A stretch of 64,000 bases of DNA. Origin: Saururus chinensis (Eukaryota; Streptophyta; Magnoliopsida; Piperales; Saururaceae). Positions 11,215 through 22,651 of this stretch are shown here, piece by piece. A program made the position numbers and the translations under genes. A model generated the notes under the pieces. It had not been told where the DNA came from and did not search any database. It saw nothing but the letters and a program-made list of their open reading frames with translations. The number at the start of each line of letters is the position of its first letter. The first letter of the stretch is position 1. The stretch lies in NCBI GenBank assembly GCA_035235625.1, contig CP141148.1, forward strand, positions 25,917,057 through 25,981,056, given 5' to 3'.

Positions 11215-12510
11215 GATAGCAACTGCACTAGAAGAGAACAATAATATGCTATGCATCACATTTGCAGTGGTCGAGAACGAGTGTGAGAAAACATGGTTTT
11301 GGTTTCTTAAATTGCTTAGAAATAATCTATTTTTTTATCCTCCAGCCAAGTTGGATACATTTGTTTCTGATAGAATGAAGGGCTTAGAAAATGCTATTAA
11401 GCAGTATTTTCCCTCTACACACCATGGATATTGCATACATCACACAACAACAAATATGTTGGATAGATTCAAAGACAACTACCTAAAGAACTAGCTCCAT
11501 ATGGCCGCTAAAATTTTCAGACATAACGTGTATAATGAAATAATAAACAACATTAAAGAATATAATCCTAAAACATTTGTTTGGCTAAATAAGATAGGTT
11601 TAGAGCACTAGGCTAATGTTGCATTTCCAGGAAAAAGAAATGAAACACTCAGCTCAAACAAATCTGAAAGTGTTAATGCAATGTTAAAAAAAGTCATGCC
11701 AATGTCTATAATTCAGTTAATTGAGCACTGATGGGAGCACACAACCGCACTATTTGAGAAACATCGAACAAATGGATAAAATATGACTGAAGAGTTAACC
11801 CCATTTACCCATAAACACATCAAAAATAGAAGAGAAGAATCAAGGAATGTGTATGTATTGCCGGTATCAATGTATTAATTTTAGATTAACTTGCTATATC
11901 ACCAGGTAAAATGCAATTACTATCGTGTGTAAGTTCATACGTTATTGTCCATCTCATGTAAGTTTATCTATTAAAATAACACGATAGTTCTGATCGTATG
12001 GCTAGTGTTGATGGGTCATATTTTTTATAACACGATAGGAATCATTTATCATGTTCTCATTCACATGATATTCATTGAACATGATGTTGTGAATCTAGTC
12101 GAACGTAGCTGCACATGCAGAAAGTTTTAGCATCTGAGGCTACTGTGTAAACATGCAATTACAACAATTGATCACATACACTTCTATGTATTTAAGTACT
12201 GCAAAAAATGGTACTCCACATAAACATATGGAATGACATATCGAGAGCCTTTATACCTAATGACAGATAGGCACCGACTAGAGTTCTGCCTACATTCAAC
12301 CCACCTATCCCACTCAAGCAGCAGGGGCGTCCATGGAAAAACCGGATAAGTCACAACCAAAGGTCAAAGCCCCATGCAAATGTGGAGCATGCGGGTAGTT
12401 AGGTCAAAACCGCAAACATTGTACCAGTGCACAAGAGGACCCTCTGAATGTGGTTGATGGTCCAAGTACAAGCCGAATGAGGGCGACTAAAAGAGAAGGA
12501 AATGTCGTAA
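11215..12510 (+). pseudogene. MULE transposase relic, copy A
   Basis: The longest clean frame is 11246-11494. It reads through a MULE catalytic-domain segment: FAVVENECEKTWFWFLK, then VSDRMKGLENAIKQYFPSTH and a CxxH pair in CIHHTTT, typical of the DDE fold and its zinc-binding insert. It ends at a TAG after FKDNYLKN. Homology continues in pieces to about 11880 with further stops (for example TAG after GLEH near 11610 and TGA near 11730). A basic GRP tract and a decayed CCHC knuckle (CGACG...HCT) follow at about 12300-12440. No intact transposase can be made here. The N-terminal region lies left of the F1 LTR, outside the window. Confidence 0.82.
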
Positions 12511-15500
12511 GGAAGGGGAACATCGATCGAGGTTGCCTTTTTTACCTTCTTTCTTTAGTTTATTGGAGGAAATGTCATTGTAAAGTCATGTTCTTTGAAA
12601 CATGATTTTGTTTATGTATCATGTTATTGATAGCATGACCTAGTTAAGGATCGTGATGTCAATAACATGATATTTTGATTTTTTGTTTGTAAAAATTCTA
12701 TACTGTATACATATCATATAATCAGAAACACGCCCAAAGACTTTACGTGTTACCAATTACACGATAAGAAAAGATCTTCAATGAACATTATATTTTTTCC
12801 TCACTACGTGTCATCAATTACATTATATCGTTAACATCGTAATATCGATTATACAACAATAGTATTAAATAAATGATCAACTTCCAAAGAGTCACTCCAA
12901 TTTTTGGCATCACCATTTATCAAAGAGTTAGTCCACTTTCCGGCATAGACTCCATGAAGTCCGAATTGCCAATTCGCGAGGAGTCATCACCAACTTCCGA
13001 TGCATCTATTTTTGAATCAGCAATTATAAATACGCACCTCCTAATAGATCAAGTTACCATTTGGCGGCCATTGTTGGGATAATGCTCACACACGGAACTT
13101 CACTACCAGGACGAATCGAATACCATCGGTCTCCATGAGCACAATATGGTCAGCTGTCTTGGAAAAATGCAACCCGATCTAGACATTTAAATAATGCTCA
13201 GTCATGACTTTGTTAGCCTCTAAGGCGGATGAGTAGAGCAGTGTGGTCATCATCCGCCTCTGGGGAGGAAGACTTATAATCTACCTTTATTTCAATGTCC
13301 CATTTGTCTAATTGAATTTTATCTAATGGCTCATCAGGTCGTGGTTATAGAGATAGTTGGTGTACAATCTTCTTAAGAAACATTTGACTTTCATTGTCTA
13401 TTGTATTGACTGTGTTTGATCCTTTACTTGCAATTGGTGGTGGAGCACTTGCAAACCCTCCAGGAGACATATGTCGAAACTTCCAGGTATAGCGTGTATG
13501 ATGAGACATATCTACTTGGTGTACAATCTTCTATTTTCAGTATTGCGACCGGTGAATGGATGGTGGTCTACTGATGTATTTTTTTTTTGCTTTTTTATGT
13601 TCCATAAAAAATAGTATCCTTGCCAGATACTAAGGTCATTTTGTTTATGTAATGGACTCATCAAGTAATATTGATAAAATAAAGTGTTTTTCCCTACAAC
13701 TTTGTTGTTCTACTATCCTATTTTGCAACTCATGAAAAAGTTTCAAACCATGGCGTATAACACTTTATCAATAAAAAGATGTGAACTATATGACACATGA
13801 CCTGTCTAAAGCTTGCATTATTGGTGAAATGATCAACATACAGTTGTGTTCTTGCTGACACGATCATCACGCTAATATGGTATGACCTAAATATACTTTG
13901 CCTGATCGGATACATGACCAACTGGAAGATCATGTTTTTCCTAACATAACGTAAACAATAGTCGTATGAACGATGACATGACATACACCTTGGCGTGTTA
14001 TTGCTTACACGAGCTGAAACCTATCTTAGATGACTTAATATGGCTTCGTGTCATTAGTAACATGACTTATGTATATGCGTCATGCAAATTACACGATGTG
14101 AATCCTATATTACACCCACGTACATGAGTTCGTGTTAGTAGTTACACAACTAAAGTAAAGTCGCGTAGTTGATTACATGATCTACCATAGATTACACAAT
14201 AGGGAATGGAATTAAAACAATTGAGTGAACTTTATAAATTATGTATTGTCATAGAGTCTAAAAAAACAGTAAAACATATTACAATTCATTCGTTTCTTGA
14301 TCGAATTCAAGATCGATTCACCCACGAAGAATTACCGCACAAATATGAGGCCTAACCTATTTTGTGATCTCCGCTTGGGTAAAATCTGGTTGAAGGATTC
14401 CTCCGGCCAGCTTCGCTGCATAATTCATGAGGAACACACCACAATCTTCATTCGTCTCTTTATACGACCATTTGTTGATCTTCGTTAATGGCCACTTTGT
14501 TGCACTCTCTATGTGCAAGACCCTTTCCATTTCTGTGGCAACACGTTTCCGAATATGGTCCACCTCTACAAAGTGGTGATTGTGCTCACCCTTTAGTGGG
14601 TTATACCACCTAAAACTCTTCTTCCTGCATCGGGCAATTAGCAGAAGAAAATGGCCAAAGATGTAGATCAGAATGAAGCCATTCTCAGTGTTAACATTCA
14701 GCCTCTTCATCAAGTTCCCAACTATTTTGGGGCACATCTCTTCCTTATCATGTTGTGTCCCAACATTGTAGTAGTGCTGGATCGTGAATCTCCCAAAAAA
14801 ATAGTTGGGATAAAGCATGGGATATCTAATATTGTGCTCCTCTAAAAGTTGGCTGAAGATGTCTATGGCCTTAAATCATCAACAAAATATTAGTGTTAGT
14901 GATAACATGACATACGATACATCATGTCACTACGAACACGACATGTGAATTTATCATGTAATCGATAACATGACATAAAATATGTCATATAATCACAAAT
15001 ACGCTAGTTATACCAATAATATCATTTTAAAATTATCAAGTTATTGATACAACGATATGTGGATGTTTCTTATTATCAATAACGTGATAAACAGAAGTGG
15101 TCTTTGCCACTTTTCACCTATCGTGTGATTCATAACACACTATGTAATGCAATGTATGTTTAAGAACACAATAATTAACTAGTCACTAATCATTACCTCA
15201 TTCGTTATGCACTCCTGTCTAAGCAGAAACACATAATCAATGTAGAGAAGTGTCACCATGGGCCATTCTTTGTGTGGATACGTCAAGAAGTCCTAGATGG
15301 TCTCCTGATCTTTAACCCGTAAAATCTCCATGTAGAACACAGTCTGTAGATCAAGGTAGTTGTGAGGCACCATAGTGACCTCCTTGTCCTTTTGCTGCTC
15401 AACACTCTTCGACGTCTATCACATGTAAGATATTTTCTCGTAGTTCCTAATCAACTTGATCAGGATTATTCGATTTAGTGCTACTAATGGAAGCAACATT

Positions 15501-16260
15501 TGTTCCCGCCATTTTCAGGGTCGGAGACTTTATAGAAAATGCCTCTGGTGCAGGGATAATATATGGGATAGGGATGGATGCCAATGGAACTTTATCCCCT
15601 AACTTTGCCTTCTGCTCCTCCTTTGCCAGCCGAGTCGTCTTCTCTATCTTCTTGGTAATGTAGCTGCTATATCTCATTGGCTTCTTTGTGCCCTTTGCAA
15701 ACACTTCTTGGCAGGTTCCTCCCCCTTTGATGCATGAGCCGGTAGATTAGCCACAATGTACCTCGTCCCCCTAGGCACGGGGGATAGTAGTGATGCGATG
15801 GGGCCAACATTTGAAGCTTTCCGCTTCTTTATCTTCAGTTTTGTTTGGTTTGGTAGCACTGCTTCCTCCTCCCGTCCTTGACCTAATTTTTCCTCCCAGG
15901 ATTGTACATTTACCTCCTCTCATGATTGAACCACTTCCTCATTAATTTTCTAGAGGAATATGGTGATTACGGTCTTTTCAACTTTTGTACCCTTCTTATT
16001 CTTTGGGGAGCCAACTTTTAGCTGCTTTTTCTTTGCATATAACATTTAGCAATTTGTAATAGTAAATAAACGACATGCAAACAATGCATGTTATTGATAA
16101 CACAACATGTCCACCTATTGTATTGAAACTAATACATTAATATATGGGTTGTGTTATCACTCACATGACCACTACCATATCATTTTCTTATAAAATGACA
16201 ATGTATGTTTGCGTGTTATTGATGACATGATGACCTCAAAAGTAACACGATAATAGAAAA
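11930..16260. repeat. Dispersed palindrome array in MULE copy A
   Basis: Non-coding blocks 11930-12130, 12570-12860, 13730-14220, 14880-15190 and 16070-16260 are dense in copies of a palindrome near TCGTGTTATCGATAACACGA. Clear examples lie at 12745-12767, 14045-14066, 14075-14098, 14953-14974 and 16211-16232. Half-sites ACACGA/TCGTGT and their CpG-decay forms ACATGA/TCATGT are the commonest words. Coding blocks between them have far fewer. Confidence 0.75.
12870..13470 (-). pseudogene. Unknown MULE-encoded ORF, copy A
   Basis: On the minus strand an ATG at 13470 opens a frame beginning MSPGGFASAPPPIASKGSNT and stops after 41 codons at 13345-13347. Protein-like sequence continues past the stop (DEPLDKIQLDKWDIEIKV, then SSPEADDDHTALLIRLRG). 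The block to 12870 is conserved with 38230-38829 in copy B. It lies between the convergent transposase and Ulp1-like genes. I do not recognise the protein; its N-terminus is low-complexity (P, A, S, N). VANDAL-type MULEs also encode accessory proteins, so an accessory role is possible but unproven. Confidence 0.45.
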
Positions 16261-16903
16261 GGTTGTGTATTTGAAAATATACTTAAGCAAAATGAAATCC
16301 TCATTGACAAACTGAGGGACAAATTTTCTTTGCTCTTTACTAGCAGGTTGGTGAAAAACTTCACTTGATTTAGAAGCTTTGGCCTTGACCAAAATCGATG
16401 TCTCTTCTTCATTTGTTGGCGGAGGGGTTGCTACATGCCAGATCTCCGATTGAGGGGGTTCATGTGGCTTCTCGGTCTCCAGTTCAGGTGGGGGTTGCAT
16501 CTATTCTAATAAGCTAGTTGACACCTCGAGAGCATTTTTAACCCTCTGGAGCACAACTTGCACACTGTCAGTACTCCAACCCCGCTCCCCATATAAGATG
16601 GCCTTCTCCAATACCACGTCAATGATCCCACTCATGACATCTACTGGCATGACGAAGCTATCAATGACATCTTTGCTGGATTGAAATTGCCTTGACGTCT
16701 AGCCACGATGGGCTTGAATGGGAATCATTTTCCTTTGTACCAGTGGTATTTCTGTCCAAAAATTTTCTAATACCGTGTAAGTCCAGGTTCAACGGCATTT
16801 TTGTAAAAAAACTAGGGAATATGAAATATTCACTTCTACGACTAGGTAATATGAAAGTTTGAGTATCAGCTAGGTGGCTTTGCATCTGCCGCTTGGTGGC
16901 CAA
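14297..16903 (-). pseudogene. Ulp1-like (C48) cysteine protease relic of MULE copy A
   Basis: The C-terminal frame 14357-14818 holds a Ulp1-type catalytic region: a His in GHFLLLIARC, an Asn where Asp is usual in RWYNPLKG, and the nucleophile Cys in TNEDCGVFLMNY. Upstream on the minus strand come low-complexity, Lys- and Pro-rich parts (15447-15859) and a segment with PPPTNEEETSILVKAK (16216-16500). The most upstream frame, 16661-16903, begins MATKRQMQSHLADTQT. Stops and palindrome-rich AT spacers separate the parts, some of which may be former introns. Ulp1 proteases remove SUMO; those carried by MULEs have no firmly known role. Broken here. Confidence 0.75.
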
Positions 16904-17325
16904 AAACCTTTTCTGCCCTCTACTACCTAAGCCACTAGATTTTCCATTTGCGTATCAAAATCTTGTGGCTGACATGCTAATGAGACACTTTGCAAAAAAA
17001 AATCAGATCACATGAATCATTTAATTATGGTCCCACATAAGGTAGAGGCAGGATTTTAGTGAACGTGATTATAAGATAATAAAGTTTTAAAATTTCTTTT
17101 TCTCTTTAACAGAATAACTACACTAGGGTCTTCTCAATTAAAATATACTAGCAAGAATGCACAGTATTATACATATAAATATAGATTAGATAAGATAGAA
17201 AAATAATTTAAGAATAAAATATGTATTGAAGAAAGATCTCTCATTCACGTGATAGTTACAATATAGTTATTTGAGGAGCACAATGATCATTAATTATACA
17301 CACAAACTTTATACTAACCTATATA

Positions 17326-19142
17326 CACTCGTAGTTGGCAATTGTTGTAACACCCCGTCAAAATTTGTAATAAAAGAAAATATTTTTTGAAAATATTTCG
17401 AAATGTAATTCTAAATGCTAAGGATCACCAAGTACAAAAGAGTAATTCTAGCATACTTTTTATTATACAAGAGTTCCAAAGTTTGGCATAACATGCCTTT
17501 ATACATCAGTCATTACAAATATTACACAAATTTTAAAAAAGTAAACATATACTTTAAATTATGAAAGCTCTTCAACCACTTCTTCGAGTTTAGAGGTTAC
17601 ACCTGTAGAATTTGAGGGTGGTTGAGTAAATTCATACTAAATAGGTTGAATTAAGTTCTACAAATATGCTTCATGAACACATTAGTTGTGTTATAATTTT
17701 AAAAATCATTCAAAAAATAATAATTTTTAAAAACTTATAATCATAGAATGTTGCGGTACTAAACGACTTACACCCGCGCTCATGGGGCAATGGGAGAAAG
17801 AAGGAAATGATTTTTTCCATGATATCCTAGTTCTTGTGCGCGCCTAAGCCAAGTGTGGCAGTATCCCAAATCTTTATCATGATAATTTCTAGTTTTGGAG
17901 AACAAGGAACTATCCAAAGGGTACGGGTGCCCTAAACATGAAAAACCTCTTCAAATGAAAATAAGCCTTCAAAGACATAGTTTCTTTTAAAAATAATTTT
18001 TTTTTTAAATTCTTTAACAAAACCTATAGAAATCAAAATAAAAGCATATGTCTAGAAATTAAAATCACCTACCTCTAATAGGCTCAAGTTCTTCCAACAG
18101 TTTTAGGTTATGGTAGTGAGAGTATCTTCTCAAGGTTTCTCAGCTTTTGAGCGGTCAACTCAAGAAAGTAGCCCTTCCGGTGTATAGAATACCCTCGATT
18201 TACTAAGGAATGTCTTTTGAATAGACTCAAACTGGTTTAAAATAGTCTAGGAACAATAAAAGTAAGATGAGGAGGGAGATATGGTTTTCTCGGCTTTAGA
18301 GAGGTCAATTCAAGAAAATGACCATTCCAGTGTGCAGAACACCCTTGATTTAGTAAGGAACAACTTTTGAATGGATTGAAACGGGTCTAAAATGGCTTAG
18401 AAATAGTGAAAGTAAGAAGAGGAAGAAATGAGGGTGTGTAAAAAAATTTCACCCTGGGATGATTTAAATACTGTTCTACGTTGTGCAACATAGACAATTT
18501 TGGCGGTGCGTGTGATGAATGCGCATTTGTCACACGTGTTCATCACTTGTGTGACACGTGCCACGATTTTTTTTAAAGCTTCTAACTTCAAATGATCATA
18601 TCTTTCTATCCTGGACTCATATTTGAGCGTTCTTGGTACCGTTGAGCTCGTATTGACAATCCTACGAAACTATATCACTTATTAGAAGGTTTGCTCACAC
18701 TTTACAAGTAGATCTTGCTCACATAATACGCTTCCTGAGGTCGTAACTTTCACTCCCGATCTCTGTTTCTCATGTTCTTTGACTTGTTATGCTCGTCTCT
18801 TCGAGCTCTAACCGACACTTAAGAAATTATTGAATAATAAACTCTAAAGAATTAAAATTCATTATTAATGTTCATATTGACTTTACTCTTGAAATAAAGA
18901 TCATACCAGAAAATTAAGGTTGTTACAATTGTAAATCCAAAGCTCATAGGCTAAATATTATATCATAGGTTGACGAAGACAATAGTGTTGAAGGACTTTA
19001 TGTTGCTAATCACATTATTCATACTTTCACTCGTAGTTGGCAATTGTGAATCTAAAGCTCATAGGATAAATATTATATCATAGGTCGGCGAAGATAATAA
19101 TGTTGAAGGACTTTATGTTGTTGAACATGTTATTCATACTTT
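17326..19142. repeat. 115-bp tandem duplication, first copy split by a solo LTR
   Basis: Copy 2 (19028-19142) begins cactcgtagttggcaattgt and ends ttattcatactt. Copy 1 starts with the same words at 17326, is interrupted at 17345 and resumes at 18930. The uninterrupted second copy shows what the site looked like before insertion, which supports the LTR boundaries independently of the target duplication. Confidence 0.9.
17346..18929 (+). mobile_element. Solo LTR (Ty3/gypsy type, F3), TSD ATTGT
   Basis: Starts TGTAACACCCCGTC and ends GGTTGTTACA, 1584 bp, flanked by ATTGT at 17341-17345 and 18930-18934. The 3' third (phrase gttcttggtaccgttgagctcg near 18630, then CTCTTCGAGCTCTAAC) is shared with the F2 LTRs at 36260-38206 and 26122-31656, so they are sister families. 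It contains an internal imperfect duplication with period about 160 bp (starts near 18137 and 18297). No internal coding region, so a product of LTR-LTR recombination is likely. Confidence 0.93.
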
Positions 19143-19865
19143 GACAAGTTTGGCAGCGGGTCTTATGTGTTAGATATATTTTCCAAAAGCATTAAAAAAT
19201 GCATATCTAAATACGTATACTATATGTAAAAAAAATACCATTGAGAAGTGTGCTATATGCATGAGGTTTACAAAAAGTTTGAAAATATATAGTCATATGG
19301 GATCTCATTTGATAGAGCTCGTTGAGAGCTTCTAATGATACGAAGAATGCACGAATCTGAGTTTATGCGAGCAAGATATAATATTATAAAATTATAGTCA
19401 ACATAACCTAAAAAAATAGAGATTTTATTTTAACATCTTTAACTTTTTTGGGGATTAAGATTAGGATTAGGATGGGTTAAATAAGCATAAAAGAGGGATT
19501 GCTATTATAAAACATAGGTTGAATCGTTAGAATTTAAAAATTATATACTACACCAAATTGTTTTATATTATAGTATAATAAAAATAAGTAATTTATTTTA
19601 ATAAAAATAATGTGTGTTTAATGTGCGTTAATAGGGGCGTTAGTCATTCTGTATTTCATATTACAATTCACCAATTTTTAAATATGTCATTAAGTCATTT
19701 AGGATTTTATACACGAAATTCATATTGTTGCGTGTCGTTTAAGATTTCACACATGAATTCTAAAATATCACGTTACTCAATTAAGTTGTGATTTTATAAC
19801 CCCTATATATAAAATGTAAGAGGACAACCAATTTGTACGTGGTGTGTGCATTTCCAATTACGACC
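19143..19865. other. Unassigned AT-rich sequence
   Basis: No gene, LTR end or repeat was recognised. A phrase ttgatagagctcgttgagag near 19310 resembles parts of gypsy LTR tails elsewhere in the window, so an old LTR fragment is possible. Confidence 0.3.
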
Positions 19866-21757
19866 TATCCCCTTTGGTAGTTGAAAATGCAAGACTTGGA
19901 GCAAGGAGACACACTGTTGACACCATCTCCTTCCTGTGCGCATCCTTGTCCATCCGAGCCTATTGCTTCAACCTCATACGTGTCTTCTCTTTCCCTCCCA
20001 TCTTTGCTAGACACTTGCCCTCTCTCTCATCTCTTCTCTCATTCCCTCTAGCGCAGCCATCTCCTTCCTCCCTCTAATGATGCAACCATTTGCTTCCTCC
20101 CCTCCCGACTTCATGGACAGGTCGCACACCAAGAGCCTACCCCGAACGTCCCTGGTGGAGTTGCACCTCGTGTCCTTCATCAACCTGAAGCAGGCATTGT
20201 TGTCAATGATACCTACGAGAATGTGTTGATGGCACCGAAGGATGACTCGTTGTGCAAGGATACGTCGACGACACCTACGAGATTGTGTCGATGGACCAAA
20301 AGGATGACTCGTTGTGGGTAAAGGTGAGGACTTCTCGGGAACTTCTCAAGTTCATCGCCCCCAAGGGGTTCATTGTTGTGGGCAGAATGAGCTTGATAGT
20401 GGTGAAGGTATATGATGACGAAAATTGCTTCGACTTCATACTAGTGGCTGATAAGTATAATTTATGCGTTATTTTACCCTTACTTATTCTATTTTCTAGT
20501 CTCATTTAAGTGTTAATATAGGTTAAATTATTAGATATTAAATTTGATTAGGTTAGAAAAAGCTTCCATGATGATTTGAATTAAATTGGCTTATTTTGCA
20601 GATTCTTCATTGGCGATCGAACGGCCTCACTAACCGATCGATCAGGATAACGTATTTTTGAAGAAATTTCAGTTCAAGCGTTCGAACGGGAATGTAGGGC
20701 ATTCGAACAGGATAACGCGCAGTTTCCTTATTCCAATCAATTTCGAGTTTTTTTCATATTGGACTCTTTCTTATGGATCTAATGCCTATAAAAATACATA
20801 TTTGGCACGAAATTAGAGGTTAGCAAGTAGATTTTCTCAAGAGAAGAAGGAAGAAGAAGATGGAGAAAAACCCAAAGCTTTCAATGGAGATTCAAGTGTT
20901 TTCTTCTACCATAGAAGGCTAAATTTTTCTTTTACTTAAGAGTTGATGAAGCTATAGATAAGTTTCAGTTTCTTTTCTTTTTAATTTAGATCTCAGTTGT
21001 GAATTATGACAATTGTATGATAAGGATTTCCTTTTTAATGGAAGAGCTTTTCATGTTTATTCAATTCTATGTTGATTTATTGTCTTGTAGATGATAGATT
21101 GATGTGGTTTTGATATTTGCATCAATTCTAATTTCTGTGATTTAGATGAGATGGTCATATAATAGTTTTAATGTTCAGATAATTAAGGACTTGGATGAGT
21201 TATACTAAGATTAGACGGGTCATGCCTATAGCTATTTAGTGTAGATGATTCGTGCTATTGTCGAAGATAGTTCATGCCATGGAAATTAATTAATGATTCT
21301 TTCTGAAGTAATTCTAGCTTGTAGCTGAGAATACTTATTCATATTCACACTAGATTTAGATTAAAAGTTAAGGAATTGTTATGGTTCTATAGTGGATTCG
21401 ATTTCCTAAGTAAATTCCATCATATTAATCTCTACCTTTTAAATTAGTTTAGTTTTTCTTTTGCTTAATTAAAGTTTATGTTCTTTTTAGTTTTTAATCA
21501 GTAAATTCCTATTTAGATTGAGTTATAATTCATCCGTCCCTAAGGTTCGACAACCCTTAAATACTCATCCTAGTACAATTACCTTGTACACTTGCAAAGG
21601 GTTTAATTATAAACGCTCAGTGGCTTATACTCAGCAAAAGGTCGTGATTCCATTGAAGAAGGTTCGACAGAATGTGAATCTGGATCTGGACATTATGGGC
21701 AAGTATGTGGACAGACTGCTCACTGCTGGTGGATTCTGGGATTTGTCTTCATCTTGA
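19866..21757 (+). pseudogene. Riboflavin synthase (lumazine-binding) pseudogene, split by an LTR
   Basis: Host-gene relic. The block 20135-20195 reads PRTSLVELHLVSFINLKQAL, matching the KTSL..L..GS.VNLERAL stretch of plant riboflavin synthase. From 20252 the frame reads VDDTYEIVSM, DDSLWVKVRTSRELLKFIAP and KGFIVVGRMSLIVVKVYDD, then FDFILVA. After the inserted LTR the same frame resumes with YTQQKVVIPLKKV and DIMGKYVDRLLTAGGFWDLS, with a stop at 21755-21757. The intact enzyme makes riboflavin from two 6,7-dimethyl-8-ribityllumazines in plastids. Decay signs: the usual VDGTSLT is GRMSLI, the N-terminal domain is mostly unreadable (possible trace VVENARLG near 19880), and a 62-bp imperfect tandem duplication (20199-20316) breaks the frame. 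The left limit is tentative. Confidence 0.85.
20449..21619 (+). mobile_element. Athila-like solo LTR, TSD GTGGC
   Basis: Begins TGATAAGTATAATTTATGC and ends AAACGCTCA, 1171 bp, flanked by GTGGC at 20444-20448 and 21620-21624. It is the inverted relative of the LTR at 773-1935. It sits inside the riboflavin synthase relic; removing the LTR and one GTGGC restores continuity of the host reading frame at the codons for VA-YT. It carries one exact CGTTCGAACG (20679-20688) and decayed relatives nearby. Confidence 0.95.
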
Positions 21758-22651
21758 TGTTGATTGAAAGAAGGCTCTGCCACCCATTTGAGGATGACAT
21801 ATGGTTGTGATTTGTGAGTTTTTCTCAACCTAGTTTAGCTTTCATGAAGTAAATTGTAATTTTCTTTCTCTTTGACAATATTCTCTTTGGCAATGTCTTT
21901 TGAGCAAAATTAATAGTGGGTAATTCCTATGAATGAGAAGTTAATCTTATAGTGAATTTGTTGAATTTTACATGGTAAGATGGGTATGTATGGCAGATGA
22001 GACTTGGTTGTAAGGCTTTAAGTATTATGCCTACCACCTATTCGAAGAAATAATCGAACTACCAGTAATTGCAAGTGCCTTATTCAATGGTCCTATTTAC
22101 AATATTATATATGGTCTTAGTTGTGGTGAGCCTGGATTGAGAAAATTTTTTGTTTTACCAAAGAATGCGTAGAGAAAGATAGTATGATATCAAGGGCTGA
22201 GAAATGGGTGGACCCTTTAGATGATCACCCAATTTAATTTTTTGGATTATGAAATAAATAAGGAGTGTTGTTGTTCTTTTTTTCTTCTTAATTTTAGTGG
22301 CGGATTTTGGTGTTCCTGTTTCCATTCATGATCACTTCGTTGATTAGTAGCATATAGTTCAAAGTACCATATCAATTTTACCATTTAGCATTTTATTTCT
22401 AGATTCCCAATTGCTTTGAGATTTGTACTTCCAATTTGGTTGAGAAAGAGATACCTTATTTATATAAGTATTCTTCCACTAACTTGGTCTTTTTACTTTT
22501 TAAATTATGTAATTCTCTAGATAATATCTTTTTTGGGGTATCAAGGGGCTTCTAAATGAATACTATGGATTAAACTTCTACTTTTATTATTTTATTGTAG
22601 CTTGGTTACTTATTTAACTATGATTTGGGGAATAATATTTTATTAAATGCG
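21758..22651. other. Unassigned sequence downstream of the riboflavin synthase relic
   Basis: AT-rich, no recognised gene or repeat. It may be former 3' flank of the riboflavin synthase copy, since no poly-A tract was seen after the stop to suggest a processed origin. Confidence 0.3.

Larger units (their letters stand above)
11215..17000. mobile_element. MULE copy A (Ulp1-bearing Mutator-like element), decayed
   Basis: Contains a plus-strand MULE transposase relic, a minus-strand unknown ORF and a minus-strand Ulp1-like protease relic, in an order shared with copy B. That combination is known from the Kaonashi (KI) group of MULEs and some VANDAL-like elements. No terminal inverted repeats were found: the left end is hidden by the F1 LTR and the right end is not clear beyond about 16.9-17.3 kb. 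The noncoding parts carry the palindrome array described separately. Confidence 0.75.
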
